NCBI GenBank assembly: GCA_018398575.1
Contig: JAGTXZ010000003.1
Coordinates: 2,108,001 to 2,172,000, forward strand
Origin: Ampelomyces quisqualis
Taxonomy: Eukaryota > Ascomycota > Dothideomycetes > Pleosporales > Phaeosphaeriaceae
Direction of reading: 5' to 3'
DNA: 64,000 nt
Under the pieces are notes generated by a model. The model ran no database searches, was not told the origin of the DNA, and was given only the letters and a program-made list of their open reading frames with translations. Of this stretch, positions 1 to 11,850 are shown one piece after another. Made by a program: the position numbers and the translations under genes. How positions within the stretch are numbered: position 1 is the first letter of the stretch; each line of letters starts with the position of its first letter.

Positions 1-1170
1 ATTTAATAGAATTACTAGTTTAAAAATATAAAGGATAAGATAAGCGCTTATATTAAGAAATATGCAGACTATTAACGCAACAAATATAGTACACACGCAC
101 CTTATAAAGAAATGCAGCTAATAGAGCTTCTAACTAAGCCTTAGACTAACATATTAATAGACTTTGTAACAGGACTACTCCTATTAAAAGACTTTGCTAC
201 AGGATTAGCCTATAACGCTATTATAGTTATAGTAGATTGCTTTATAAAATACGCTATAATACTACTCTTTTAACAAGACTATATAGCTATTTAGCTAGCG
301 CACGTGCTTAAGAATAGACTTATTAGATACTATAGCATACTAAAGTTAATTATTAGCAATTAAGACAAACTCTTTACGTTAAATTATTAGACTACCTTAA
401 TAGCAGAAATTAAGACGCAATAGAAGCTATTAACAGCTTACTATCCTTAAACTAATAGCTAAATAGAAAGAATAAATAGAACTATAAAGACGTATCTTAA
501 GATATACAGTAACCTGTAATAGACAAATTAGGTTTTACTATTACTAATAGCATAGTTAGCCTATAATAACAAATTGTCTAAAGCTATAAGTAAGACGCTA
601 TACTTTGTAAACTATAGATAACATCTAAATCTCTTTACAAGAATATTACCTAGCCTAAAAGCTAAAGCTGCTATACAAACAGCAAAAGAAATAAAGAAAA
701 CCTATAGTAAAATAAAAGAACAAATACAACACGCTTAGACATAAAGTATCTTATATGTTAACAAAAAATAAAAAACACTACTTTAGCTAAAAGAGGAGGA
801 TAAGGTGTATCTCTACACTAAAAATCTACGTATAAAACAACTAAGCAAAGGACTTAACTATGTTAAAGTTAGACTGTTTTTAATTTTAAAAAGAAACAGA
901 CTAGTTACGTATACACTTAAGCTTCTACTAGATATAAAGATCTACTCTAGATTCTACGTAAGCCTACTAGAACTAGCTAACCTAGAAACACTATTACAGT
1001 AAACCTTCTGCTATAAACTAGAAGAAGAAAACAAGTTTAAAGTAGAAAGAATCTTTAATTACTAACAATACAGAATACAACCTAGTAAACAGAAATTCTT
1101 AGTAAAATAGTTAGGATATAACAAAACAGAAAATATATAAAAACTAGAAACAAACTTTATAAACTGCTAC
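1..1170 (+). pseudogene. Integrase core, C-terminal domain and chromodomain of Gypsy copy 1 (dead)
   Basis: The reading frame is riddled with TAG/TAA but stays colinear with a Ty3/Gypsy integrase. The zinc-binding HHCC end and a start such as 'WTNISMDFVTG' are recognisable around 60-180. The DDE core follows at about 160-520 and the GPF/C-terminal part at 790-1000, where 66 codons remain open (KNLR..LSKGL, then a VSLLELAN-type motif). A chromodomain-like end at 1030-1160 shows LVK*LGY and ENI*, with both aromatic Trp codons turned into stops. In the intact family this protein inserts the cDNA, and the chromodomain steers it to H3K9-methylated chromatin. The identity is secure; the gene is non-functional. 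Confidence 0.85.
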
Positions 1171-1738
1171 TAGCTTTTGGCACAGTACTGTTAATACCTT
1201 TTTACAAAAAAGACTAATCTACTATTATAGCAGCTAACGCTGCGTTAAGGTTTATAGACGTAATTTTAGAATTAAGTTGCTTAACAGTTTTAAGTGCCTC
1301 TAGTTTGTCTATAGACAAGAGACTCTTATTAAAGATTTCTTACTCTTTTTGTTACAATAATTTCTTTTAGTTACAAAGCTTTTTAAGCTTTGTCTACGCC
1401 TAACGCGCTTGCTGCAGCGTAGCCTTAGCTATGTCTTCTTTAACACAAAGCCTAGCTTTCTTAGTATCTTCTATTTATTTAAAACACTCTATCTCTTTAT
1501 TAACTTTTAAGAAATCTAGTTATAGTATGTCTACTAGCTTACAACGCGTAATATTGCTATGTATATAGTTTACGTACTTTGTATTTAAAGAAGACAGCTT
1601 ACAAGGTAACTGCCTCTTTATATAATAGGTATAAGAGACTATTGCAACAATACTTAAAGATTTAATTTAATTAGCTAGACAATTGTAATACTTTCTAGTA
1701 TAAGATAAGATTAGTAAAATTATAAGGACATTAAGTTA
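1171..1738 (-). pseudogene. Antisense coiled-coil ORF remnant between pol and 3' LTR
   Basis: Read on the minus strand from about 1700 down to 1150, one frame gives a long Lys/Glu/Gln-rich stretch (KKARLCVKEDIAKA, then QTKLKKLCNQKKLL, then SLLSIDKLEALK). The only interruptions are TAG/TAA at likely Gln/Trp sites. Gypsy copy 2 has a comparable but diverged minus-strand frame at 58990-59530. The pattern resembles the short basic coiled-coil tails encoded near the 3' end of some fungal LTR elements. I do not recognise a defined family, and the function is unknown. Confidence 0.4.
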
Positions 1739-1755
1739 AGAAAGAAGAAAAGTAG
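1739..1755 (+). other. Polypurine tract of Gypsy copy 1
   Basis: A purine-rich run (AAGAAAGAAGAAAAG) lies directly before the TGTTACAA start of the 3' LTR. The same arrangement is seen at 59529-59543 in copy 2. This is the usual plus-strand priming site for reverse transcription. Confidence 0.65.
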
Positions 1756-2193
1756 TGTTACAATCTAAGATTAAACAACTAAAAGCTCTACCTTATAAAC
1801 ACTAAAGTTCTATAACTAAGTAGTAAGTTTAAGTTAAGACGCTAAAAAATAAATTACGTAAGCATACTAGCAAGTACTAGTAGGACTAAGAGGGCTTAGC
1901 ATACTAGGATACACTAGGATAACAGAATCTAACTAAAGCAGACAGTATATAGAAACTATAATAAACTCTTATAGATTATTATGTTTAACTTATGTTTTAA
2001 CAACTTAAGTTAGTTACATTAAGCTATACAACCTTTGTTACTCTTTTTAGAAAGCTCTAGCCTTTACTATCTTAGTAATAATACCCTCTGTATCTAAAGT
2101 AACTCTGTACCTATCTGCAAAAACTAACCTTAGCTGTATACCTAGTCTACACTAGCATTCTTATTATTTGCTACTAGACTAACAGTCTTAATA
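1756..2193 (+). repeat. 3' LTR of Gypsy copy 1
   Basis: The LTR starts TGTTACAATC and ends GTCTTAATA (from CTTAACA). From about 1946 to the end it matches the LTR copies at about 46274-46533 and 59800-60047. Its middle (1800-1945) is diverged from them, and the length is about 438 bp against 504 bp in copy 2. The five bases after it, GTAAC, are the likely target duplication. Confidence 0.8.
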
Positions 2194-3364
2194 GTAACAT
2201 ATATAATTAAAGTTACTATATATTATTACCTAATGTAGTTAAGACTAGAAAATTTTACTACTACTATAAAACCTAATTTCTTAATTTTTAAAAGTTTAGC
2301 TCTACTATCTGCTCTCTAACTAGGGGAATAACGCCTCTAGTAGAACAACTACTTCTCTTACTTAAAGTAACACTATACTATAGTATTACTATTCTATTAT
2401 TACTGCAATTTACTACTTCTTTTCTATAAGATATTAATACTTAGTTATTACACTTTTTTATTACACAAATAGACCTAAGCGACCTTCTCTTACTCTTAGA
2501 TAACTTATACCCTAATCTGCTTAAAATACTCTATAATCTTTTACTTAACGCCTTCTAAATTCTTAAGTCTAGAATTAAGAGAATAGTCTCTGTTCTTAAG
2601 CAGCTAATTTAAGACAATGCAACTATATATGCTGTATAGGATGCCTAGTAGCAGAATATATTATAGGCCTAAGACTCTAATAATTCTAATCTATTATAAG
2701 ATAGAGCTAAACGTTCTGTAATAATATAGACTTAATTTAGAAAAGAAGCCTATATTAACAGCAGCAAACTACACGTATATTGCTTAAACTATAGGCACAT
2801 ACTTTAATACCTAACTAACAAGTATATAAAAACAAAATACCTTAGTAACTACCTTTAGTCTAATAGTTATAGAGATGTTATAGAATCTATTTACATAAGG
2901 CAGCCTCTTCTACTTATTATACTATTACGTCTATAACCTTGTAACTGTTTACTATATAGCAATTTAATCTAGAAATTATACGCGTACTTCTTAATAGAAA
3001 CTAGTCTTTTTAAACATTAGAGTAACTCTTATTTTGCTGCTTTATAGAGTTTTTCTAGCCTAGTACTACTATACCTAGCTGTTACAAGTTTACTCTTATA
3101 CTCTAAGAATAATATAAGCAGATAACTAAAAACCTCTTTTCTAATCTTAGTAAGTTAACAAAAATCTTAATTACTTTTAATGCCTAGTCTACTACTAACT
3201 ACTTAAGCTTTTTGGCTATTAAAGCCTATTATATTAACATAAGCTAGCAGATAAAGAAGGTTCTATTAGATTTTATGCCCTTACGTAGGCAGTACACTAG
3301 AGTTTCTATAGTAACTAATCTTATGCAGGTACTTAAAAACACAAAAATATTAAAACAATTACTA
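2194..3364 (+). pseudogene. hAT transposase, 5' half (hAT-1)
   Basis: This stretch is colinear with 42690-43860, where the same transposase continues unbroken. Near 3240-3350 the frame reads FLAIKAYYIN, then EVLLDF.PLR, then LMQVLKNTKILK, the segment that precedes the TCDNA catalytic block in Ac-like hAT transposases. The rest of the gene lies at 20098-22000, displaced by the insertion of element B. A probable intron with the TTATTAC motif lies at 2440-2475. Gypsy copy 1 truncates the 5' side. Many TAG/TAA stops make it dead. Confidence 0.8.
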
Positions 3365-3378
3365 CTAGTAATTGTTTT
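3352..3378. repeat. 27-bp palindrome at the hAT-1 / element B junction
   Basis: Thirteen bases of hAT sequence (AAAACAATTACTA) are followed by one C and then their exact reverse complement. The second arm is the first sequence of element B. It marks the exact left junction of the insertion. Confidence 0.7.
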
Positions 3379-3380
3379 TA

Positions 3381-3671
3381 GTGTTGCGGGACATAACAAA
3401 GTTGTTGCGACAACAGCGCTCTTAAGTTAGGCTAAGTTGTTAATGTGCGTATTAGGATGCTATTATAGCTGTTGTTGTAGAGATCCTTGCTTTTAAACAC
3501 GCTATAAAGTATCTTAGTTAAGTAATAGTGTTGCAGGACATAACAAAGTTATTGTAACAATAGCGCTCTTAAGTTAGGCTAGGTTGTTAATGTGCGTATT
3601 AGGATGCTATTATAGCTGTTGTTATAGAGATCCTTGTTGTTAAACACGTTATAAGGTATCTTAGTTAAGCT
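3381..3671 (+). repeat. 147-bp direct tandem duplication
   Basis: GTGTTGCGGGACATAAC starts at 3381 and GTGTTGCAGGACATAAC at 3528. The two units run in register for the full period with a handful of C/T and G/A differences. The unit contains a small inverted repeat, GTTGCGACAAC. This is a subterminal repeat of element B. Confidence 0.85.
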
Positions 3672-3958
3672 ACAACATCTAAACAGCTACTAAAGGGTCT
3701 ATTTAAGACATAAATTTGCTTTTATACTAGTAGGCTAAGAAGTAGCGCAGGTGTAGTGCTAACAACATAGTAAAGCTTAGTTTTAGATTTTTAAACTACA
3801 CAAACATATAGACGTAATAGGTATAGTTTTAGTTTTATAAGAATAAAAATATAATAAAGAATTAAGTCTTTTAGACTTATAAGAAATATATATACAAAGA
3901 CAGTAATATTAAATTAGGAGTACAAGTTATATGTTAAGAAGCAGCTGTATATATAGGC
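3672..3958. other. Unassigned spacer in element B
   Basis: This is AT-rich sequence between the two tandem arrays. I see no coding frame, repeat or known motif. Confidence 0.5.
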
Positions 3959-4395
3959 ATATAGGTAAATTTATCTTTAGTTTTAAAGTTAGAAAAGTGT
4001 AAAGAGGCGCAAGTGTATAATAGATAAAAATAACACTAGGTTCTATATATATTTTAACAAAAGACTGTTACTTTAACCCTAAGACTAGAGACATGTAGGT
4101 AAATTTATCTTTAGTTTTAAGGTTAAGAAAGTATAAGAAGGCGTAAGTGTATAATAGATAAAAATAACACTAGGTTTTGTATATGTTTTAACAAAAGACT
4201 GTTACCTTAACCCTAAGACTAGAGACATATAGGTAAATTTATCTTTAGTTTTAAGGTTAAGAAAGTGTAAGAAGGCGCAAGTGTATAATAGATAAAAATA
4301 ATACTAGGTTCTATGTATGTTTTAACAAAAGACTGTTACTTTAACTCTAAGACTAGAGATATATAAGTAAATTTATCTCTAGTTTTAAGGTTAGA
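3959..4395 (+). repeat. 134-bp tandem array, about 3.2 units
   Basis: The phrase TAGGTAAATTTATCT recurs at 3962, 4096 and 4230 and as TAAGTAAATTTATCT at 4364, an exact 134-bp period. Unit-to-unit differences are nearly all transitions, as expected for RIP. It belongs to the left part of element B. Confidence 0.88.
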
Positions 4396-5539
4396 AAAAC
4401 GTATATATAGTAAGAGGCAGAGGGTAGCTAGCTAGCAAGGCTATTATATGCTCTATTAGCGCTAATAGTTTAAGAGCAAGCAGCACGTAGATGCGTTTAA
4501 TATATAGTAGTTTGTTAACAGTCTTTGTTACTATTTAGCTCTTGTTGTATTTGCATATTAGAGCAAGTTAGAATAGTAGTCTTTAGTAGACAACTGTCTT
4601 ATACTATACTAGAGAAAGAATATAAATTAGATCTGCAGGCATTTTAAAACTAAAAAAGATTAAATATACTAGCTGCTTAGAACATTAGTTAACACTGTAT
4701 ATAAATTATACTTATTATTTCTTACTATTAAGTAATTGCCTACGCCTGTTACTAGTCTTACCTATAGTATATATAGTACACTATTCTACCTGCTTCTATC
4801 TGTACTAAGCCTAGCTACCTTAGTATAGGTTGTATATTAGGCTGCTAGAGCTACTAGCCTATTTTTTTTATACTTTTAAACCTTATACGTATCTACTTAC
4901 AAGTATACTTACCTTTTTAGGTGTTTAGGTTCTACTATATATATTCTAAACGCGTAGTAACTTGTTTATTTTAGAGTGTTAATATTTTTTAGTATAAGAA
5001 TTATTATTAATATTAATCTTTATTAAGCTGTGTTAGCTAGCCTAACTAATTTAGTTATTAATAAGTAAGCTCTAGTGTAATAACGTAACAGTTGTTAGAG
5101 TAATAAGGAATATTAAAGGAAAGAAAAATATTAGTTATTGCGCCTACAACTGTTAGCATAGTTCTGTATACAAGTTAGGTAACTATTAGCTATAGTAGAC
5201 TTTAGTAGACTACTATAGACAACAGACTGTGCAGCACAAGATAGATGCTGCTAGTAACTACTTTAACACTATGTAACCAATATTAATACTGTTTTTACAC
5301 ACTTAGTTTCTTTATATCTAAACTATAGAGTTATGTATAAATAAACTAATAATAGATTGTATATATATACTATATAGCTTTTATACTAAGATATACGTAG
5401 AACTTGTTAAACACAGTGCTTAATACTAGACGCGTTGCTACCTTGTACCTAACAATACACTAGTTATAACTCCTAACACTACAATATAATAGTACAGCTC
5501 TAATAGCTATAACATAATAGATACTACTCTAGATAACGC
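4396..5539. other. Element B left region, no assignable gene
   Basis: No frame here can be tied to a family. It may hold the promoter and start of the long ORF that becomes readable at about 5540. No repeat was seen. Confidence 0.4.
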
Positions 5540-6515
5540 AGCACCTGCTTTATAGAGCAACACCTTATGTAAACGCAACTATACTCTAGCTAAATATAAA
5601 GTAATAGAGTAGATAGGCCTAATATTAGTGTTTATATAAGGATAGAACAAGCTGTTTAAGACAGTAAGTAGACAGTACGCTAGCAAACCCTTTGGTTTAG
5701 GAACAGCAGACGCAAAGCAGTAGGCTACACGCAGCTAAATAGCGTACGCGTGCTAATACTAATAGGAATAATATAGTAGAGCCCTTTAGTTCTCTTTTTA
5801 CACTAGCGTTTGTATTGTAGCTGCAAAGAATAAAATGCATATTAGGTAACGTTAACAGCCTCTTTACTAACATATAGCTACACAAGCTATATTTATAGCT
5901 GTAGTTCTAATTAGGGCGCTAGTAGCAGCAGGCTATGTTAAATATTTAATCTAGGCTATAAGACAACGTATAGATACAAGAGGATATAGCAATTACATCT
6001 AAGTTACTAAACCTCTAACCTAACTAATATATATTTATATACTAGGATATTATATTATAAATTACCTTTATACTTAGTTATTGCCTATTTGCTAACAAGA
6101 TAGTTTACGCACCTAGCTGTTCTTTTACAGGCACGCCTAACAAACCTACAAGAGTGTATTACAAACTACACTTAGAGAATTAGTAGTAGTTAATATAACA
6201 GCGCTTACTAGATAGTGCAACTCTTATACTAGTTATACTAGTAGTAGACAAAATATAGTTGTCTATAATGTCTAGTAACGTAGCAGCATAGCTAATATAT
6301 ATTACTATTAGAAATCTTAACTATAAGGCACGACAACGCAGAACAACACCTAGGACACTACTAGCTAGATTTATCCTAACAGCTAAGCTTCTAGATTCTA
6401 TTTTAAAGAGTAAAGTTTATTATTACTGCATAAGCAAACTGTTGTTGCGTAAGTACCAACTACAGCGTTAACAACAGAGGGTTACTATAGAAGACAAACG
6501 CTAACTAGTAACTGC
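5540..6515 (+). pseudogene. Element B long ORF, first part
   Basis: One plus-strand frame reads through about 320 codons with interruptions only at TAG/TAA, typical of RIP-hit Gln/Trp codons. Legible stretches are PFSSLFTLAFVL, YAPSCSFTGTPNKPTRVYY and VYYYCISKLLLRKYQL. It joins in frame to 13659 once Gypsy A is removed; copy 2 (30150-30230) shows the uninterrupted junction. Copy 2 lacks everything left of about 6270. I do not recognise the family. Replicative or transposition function is a guess from position only. Confidence 0.5.
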
Positions 6516-6814
6516 TGTAACAACGCAGGTAGGTACAGCTATTAGAATTAAATTGGATACGTATTAGAGGCATATAGGAGTGCGTGTTGTATTAGAGATT
6601 CTAGATTAGCTATATACCTATAGGTCTTGTATAGAAGAACAAGAGAAACTTGTCCTCTATCTATGCTATAGGCCTATATTTATAGTAGCTGTAGCAGCTA
6701 AGTTAGAGCGCTGTTAGAGCACTTTTAGTTCTAATCTACTAGCTCTCTACATAATCTGTTACTAAGCCTTTATAAGGTATTAGATATAACATATGTTTGC
6801 ATATGCTTGTTATA
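6516..6814 (-). repeat. 3' LTR of Gypsy A copy 1
   Basis: 299 bp, TGTAACAACGCAGG to GCTTGTTATA. It is the 3' LTR because the element runs on the minus strand. A purine tract (minus strand AAGAAGAAGGGT, at about 6820-6833) lies immediately inside, as expected for a polypurine tract. Confidence 0.9.
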
Positions 6815-7139
6815 TTACCCTTCTTCTTAAAATTAATAGTCTCTATTAATTGGGTCTGTATTAGTGTTGTTTTAGATACCTCTCTAAATTATTATAAACT
6901 CTTATTTACCTTAAGTTTATTTTAGGATAACGTAATGTAGCTGTTTGTTATTGTTTTAATTAGCGCGCTAGCGCGTTTAACGTTCCTAACTTTACCTTAA
7001 GCATTTTAAGTATATATACAAGGCTAGCTTTCTAGTATACTACTTTTCTATACTCTCTTCCTATACGTTTATATACCTATAGCTATCTAACTACTCTTCT
7101 GATTTAATTGTTCGCTAATTGTTTCTGCAGATACACACA

Positions 7140-7880
7140 ATGCCTATTCCTATTCCTTCTAGGGCTTATCTTTTAGCCTATTAGGTTGTTTACTTACAGG
7201 CTGTAAGGGCTTTTACTTGTAGCTATTTTAATATTAAGTTTAGATTCTATTTAAATGTGTCTAAGAAGTGTGCTTATTGCACACTCTTAAATAAGAAGTG
7301 TTGCCTAGTTCCTCTATATACAGGCTAAGAGTATAATAGCTTTTCTAAGGCTCTTAACTACAGGTTTACTGCTTTAAGTAGAGACAAGTCTAATAAGGTA
7401 GTGTTAGAGTAGAAGGCTGCTGTTAAGGAGGCAGCGTTTTAGTTAGCTACTGTTGTACAAGTAGGCACTACACAGGTAGCTAATATAAATAACGCTAACT
7501 TATTAGTTAGCGCTTATTACTAGAGGGAGAAGCTAGCTAGAGAGGTTAGGGTAATAGCTAAGAAGGTTAGGTTACTTAGGAGAAGCACAGCTAGGTTAAC
7601 TAGTATAGTTACTTAGCTAGTAGATATTATAATAGTATTAAGGGCTAATTAGTTAGCAGAGCAGAAGGAGGTACAAGTAGTAACGTTTTAGGCAGCAGTA
7701 GAGCAGGAGGCAGTAGCGCAGGAGGCTAGTACTTGCAGCAGGTAAGGCTAGAACAAAAGACAACTAGGTAGTACGTTAGTGTCTATACCTAGGGATTTAG
7801 ACAGTTAAGAACGTCCTACTAGTAGTAGCAATAGTCTGCTGTTAGATCTAATAGAAGAGTAAGACTTCTATTGTTAATAG
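7140..7880 (+). pseudogene. Antisense accessory ORF of Gypsy A with a Cys cluster
   Basis: The frame starts with ATG (MPIPIPSRAYLLAYQVV) and runs about 240 codons with only about two internal stops before the terminal TAA at 7860, far fewer than gag-pol. Near residue 45 it has C-x2-C-x6-C (CAYCTLLNKKC), like the first half of a fungal Zn2Cys6 cluster. Downstream come a charged helical region (EKLAREVRVIAKKVRLLRR) and an acidic tail. It converges on pol, between pol and the 3' LTR. The copy at 47156-47845 has a 33-bp-scale deletion in the Gln/Glu-rich part. DNA binding is an inference from the Cys pattern only. Confidence 0.6.
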
Positions 7881-7929
7881 CTGTTACCTACTAGTATAGT
7901 AGTTGCAATATTAAGTTTAATTTCTCTAA

Positions 7930-10900
7930 TATAATTGTTTTGCAATGCTGTAAGATCTTTAACTTCTTTTTCCTATACTATAATCTACTTAGCTAACGCT
8001 TGTAAAGGTTCTAGCTGTTTTAGATAGCGTTTATAAAACGCTTGCAACATATATAGAGCGCCTATAAAGTTTAAGGCATTGTACTAGGTAGAGTTAGGAT
8101 TATAGCCTACCTATTTTACACAATACTTTAGGATAGAGCAGTACAGCTTACTAGCTAGGATCTCTTTAACTTCTTATTCTTTAACGCCTTAAATTAAGAT
8201 GCTAGATAGGTTTAGGCTTAGCTAACTAGGTAGGGGGTTATTAGGGTTCTTGCAGAGAACGTCTAGAGCAAACACGTTATAGATCTTAGAACCTTTAGGT
8301 AGCTTTAGTTAAAATAAATAGCTAACTTGTTTAAGAACTTTAAAGAGGCTCTTCTATAATTTAGCAAGTTTGCGACTTAAGCAGGTAATAGATAGATTTT
8401 AGGTTAAGAGGTAAACCTTGTTACCTACTGTCTGATTAATAGGTTAACAATGTTTATTTACCTTAGCAGCTATCTGTTTCTGCGCTTTCTCTATATTGTC
8501 TTTAGCTATACGCTAGGCTTTATGCATACAGGTAGCTAAGCTTAAGGCATCTTTAATGTTTATATCTTTGTGTTTTAAAGGAGATAATACCTAATCCTAG
8601 CTCTGTTATAGTCTAGATCTAAATAGGAGCTAGTATAGCGCTATACTAATTGCGGAGTGCAGCAGCGTAGCTTAGGCTTAATTGATTATTAGCAAGAGGT
8701 TACTCTAGTTGTTCTAGTAATAGAATACAAAAGGCCTTAATTGTTAATTAATATACTTGTTTATAATCTAAGTTTGTCTATTAGTTTGTTTATAGTAGGC
8801 TGTAGAAAGCTTAAGTTGCACGCCTAGGATCTTGCAGAACTTAGACTAGAATTAGGACATAAACTAGGGTCTGTAGTTAGACACTATACTTTTAGGCGTA
8901 TAGCTAAATTAGTATACCTATTAGATAAACAAGTAAGCTATTTCTTAAGCGTTAATTGTTTTGTAGTAAGGAATAGAAATAGCTTGCTTAAATAGACAAT
9001 TAATAACAACTATAATTTGATTATAGCTATAACAATCTGTTAGGAATATCTTGAAATCTATACACAAATACTATATAGGCCTATTAAGAATTAGTAATAG
9101 ATAGAGAAAACCTTAGGATTAGAGCTGTCTTAGATAGGATCTTTAACAGAAAACGCAGTTTTGTATATAGCGTTTGCATGTAGCCTCTATACTCTTCTAA
9201 TAATACTGCTAAGATAGAAGCTAATACGTCTTTATAGCGCTTAGATAAGTAGTAGATACTTAATTATAAGCCTTTCTAATTAGTTTAGTGCACAAAGAGG
9301 AATCTCTAGGTACACATAGGCGTAAGTAATATAGTAGTAGTCCTTCTTAGACATAATATAGCTGTAGTAACGTAAGGCGTTCTTCTTCAAAGAAGCAGCA
9401 ATTCTCTACTAGTAGAGCTTTAATTAGTTTTAACAAGTTAAGATTTAGAGGGGCACTAATAGATTAGACTAAAATAGCTAAAATATTAACCTCTAGCTAG
9501 TTACAAACGTAGTTCTAAGCTAGTTTAGAGTTAACTAGGGGGTTTAGGCGTTTAGGTCTTAGAAGTACACAGGATCTGTTGTCTTGTTAGGCAGCCTTAA
9601 CCTTACTAACGTTCTGTTTCCTTTAGCTTAGGATATTAGCTTACTTGTTAAGCTTGCTAAGCGTATACTTAATGCAGAAATTAAAAGAAGTAATAATCTC
9701 TGCCTATTATGCTTAACGTGCATTAAGAACCTTAGTAGTTATAAAGTATTTTAAGAAGTAGTAATCTAAATATACCTGGATTTAACTCTATATAGAGGTA
9801 AGTTTAGCTCTCTACTTCTTAAACGCTTTTAGGATAGCAAAAAGTTCTTTATTGTGTATTTCCTAATTAAGCTTAGCCCTAGATAGAGCGTAACTATAGA
9901 AGGCTATAGGATACTACTTGTTATTAGAGTGCTTCTAAGAGAGTACTCCTGCTATTACTCTATCTAACGCGTTAGTTTCTAACTTTATATTATACTTGAG
10001 ATAGAAATAAGATAGCGTAGGAATAGCTAGAAGTAAGGCTTTAATCTAATTAAAAGCCTATTAGCAGTCTGTAGTCTATTTAAATAGTGTAGCAGGACTT
10101 TAAAGCTTTATAATTAGTTTAGCTACACAAGAGAAATCCTTAATAAATTGTTAATAGAAACTAGCAAAACTAAAAAATAACTTAACGCTAGTAACTGTAG
10201 TAGGTTTAGCCTAGTTTTAGAGTGCTTCTACCTTGTTAGGGTTAACTTTAGTGCTCTAGTTTGTTAAAATGTAACCTAGATACTTTGTGCAGGTTATATA
10301 GAATTTACTCTTCTAGATGTCTACTTAGAGTCCTGTAGTACGTAGGCGCTTTAGAACCTTTTAGACGTATTCCTAATATGCGTTTATATCCTCTAAGTAG
10401 ATTAGAATGTTATTAAGATACGCAATACAGAAATTGTTAAGATAATTAATTAGTATATTGTTTATGTAGCGCTAATACGTTACTAGCCTATTACATAAGC
10501 TAAAAGGAAGCACCTTATACTTGTATGTACTGTAACAGGTCTAAAAGGTAGTATACTCTTTAGAGTTAAGATCTATACAAATTTTGTTAAAGGCGGCCCT
10601 AATGTTAAACTTAGTAAAGATCTTAGCTTTAGAGAAACGTAATAGCAGCTTATTAATGCAAAGGATTAGATAGATATTCTTGCGCGTAAGAGCGTTAATC
10701 TTCTAGTAGTCTATATAGATGCGTATATTTCTATTTAGTTTGCGTATACAAAGAATAGGTAAAGTAAAAGAACTTTAGCTAGCCTTAATAAAACTCTTCT
10801 AAAGGTGTTTCTAGATGTAGGCCTTAGTAGCTTTAAGCTTCTCCTAATTTTGCTTATACAGGGGACTAAACGCATTTAGTAATAGTTCTTTAAGAATAAT

Positions 10901-11850
10901 CTTATAATTATATAGATAATAAGAAGGTAATTAATTGGCTGCTAACTTGCTAAATATATCCTAATACTAGGAGTAATAGGCAGGTAATTACTTATCTAAT
11001 TGGCGTTAATTAGCTGCGTTGTCCTTAGAGGCAAGGATCCTGTTGATTTTATATAGGCTAGTTGTAAAGAACTTGTTTTAGGGCTTCTTTATAATAAAGT
11101 AGAATACATTAGCAGAAATAAGAGCGATATAGGTAGTTAGAAGAGGTTTAGACTCTAAGCAGTTTTGCTTAGTTAGGGTATAAGAGATCTCTAAGATTTT
11201 TTAGGCTAATAGGAGCTTTAAGCATCCCTTAATACAATAAATAGAAGAAGAGAAATAGTAAGGACTGTTTTAGATACAATAGTCTTCTTTCTTCTATAGA
11301 GCGTTGCGTTGTTGCACATTAAGATAGACAGTAGCTAGCACTATAGCTTAATATAGAATAGTAGGAATAGAGAGTAAAGAATTGTAGGAATAGGAGTACT
11401 TAGATAGCTAAATAAACTGTAACCTATTTGTGTCTAATTGAATCTTAAATTGTCTTAACTATTAGAGGCTAAGTATATAATCCTAAGACCTAAGATTAAA
11501 GATAAAGAATAGATAGTTTAAAATCTTTTAGCTATTAATATTTAAGTGTAGTTAAATATATTAAGTAACTGTAGAAGTAATCTAATCCTTAAAGCTACGC
11601 ACCTAATCCTAAAAGGAGAGCTCCTAGATAGGTTAATATAAAGCTTTAGAAACAAATAAAACAATTTATAAATTCAAAAATAAGAAACCTTAAGTACTAG
11701 TGTTAACAAGAGTATTAAGGCGTAAACTAATACTCTAGTTATAGAGAAGCGTAAGTATAAGGAAATAGAGACTGTAAAACAAATAAGAAAGGTTAAGGTA
11801 AGATAGATTGTAACAGCTTAGGCCTAGAAAGGAGAGTTCTCTTAAGCGCT
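7930..11850 (-). pseudogene. pol: pol of Gypsy A copy 1 (reverse transcriptase, RNase H, integrase)
   Basis: Minus-strand translation around 10200-10720 gives a clear Ty3/Gypsy reverse transcriptase: AKIFTKFNIRAAF, KEYTTFQTCYSTYKYKVLPF, then AYLNNILIY, where the catalytic YxDD has become YLNN by G-to-A change. Further downstream (about 8480-8640) the integrase reads FVFYYQNN, then ATLLHSAISIALYQLLF, the usual region after the DDE core. No chromodomain was seen at the C-terminus (7930-8100), which is instead helical and charged. It would make the element's cDNA and insert it; it is now dead. Confidence 0.88.

Larger units (their letters stand above)
1..2193 (+). mobile_element. Chromoviral Ty3/Gypsy retrotransposon, copy 1, 3' part only
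   Basis: The left window edge cuts this element. What remains is the integrase core, integrase C-terminal domain, chromodomain, an antisense coding remnant, a polypurine tract and the 3' LTR. It is colinear with the fuller copy at 53636-60047, from which it differs mainly by C/T and G/A. It ends in TTAATA, a RIP-altered form of TTAACA, and hAT sequence resumes at 2194, so it was inserted into that hAT. The 5' LTR lies outside the window. Confidence 0.88.

Noticed and set aside
5697..5885. 62-codon minus-strand frame
   Set aside because: It lies opposite the element B ORF, which is supported by frame retention across two copies; the minus frame has no counterpart in other copies.
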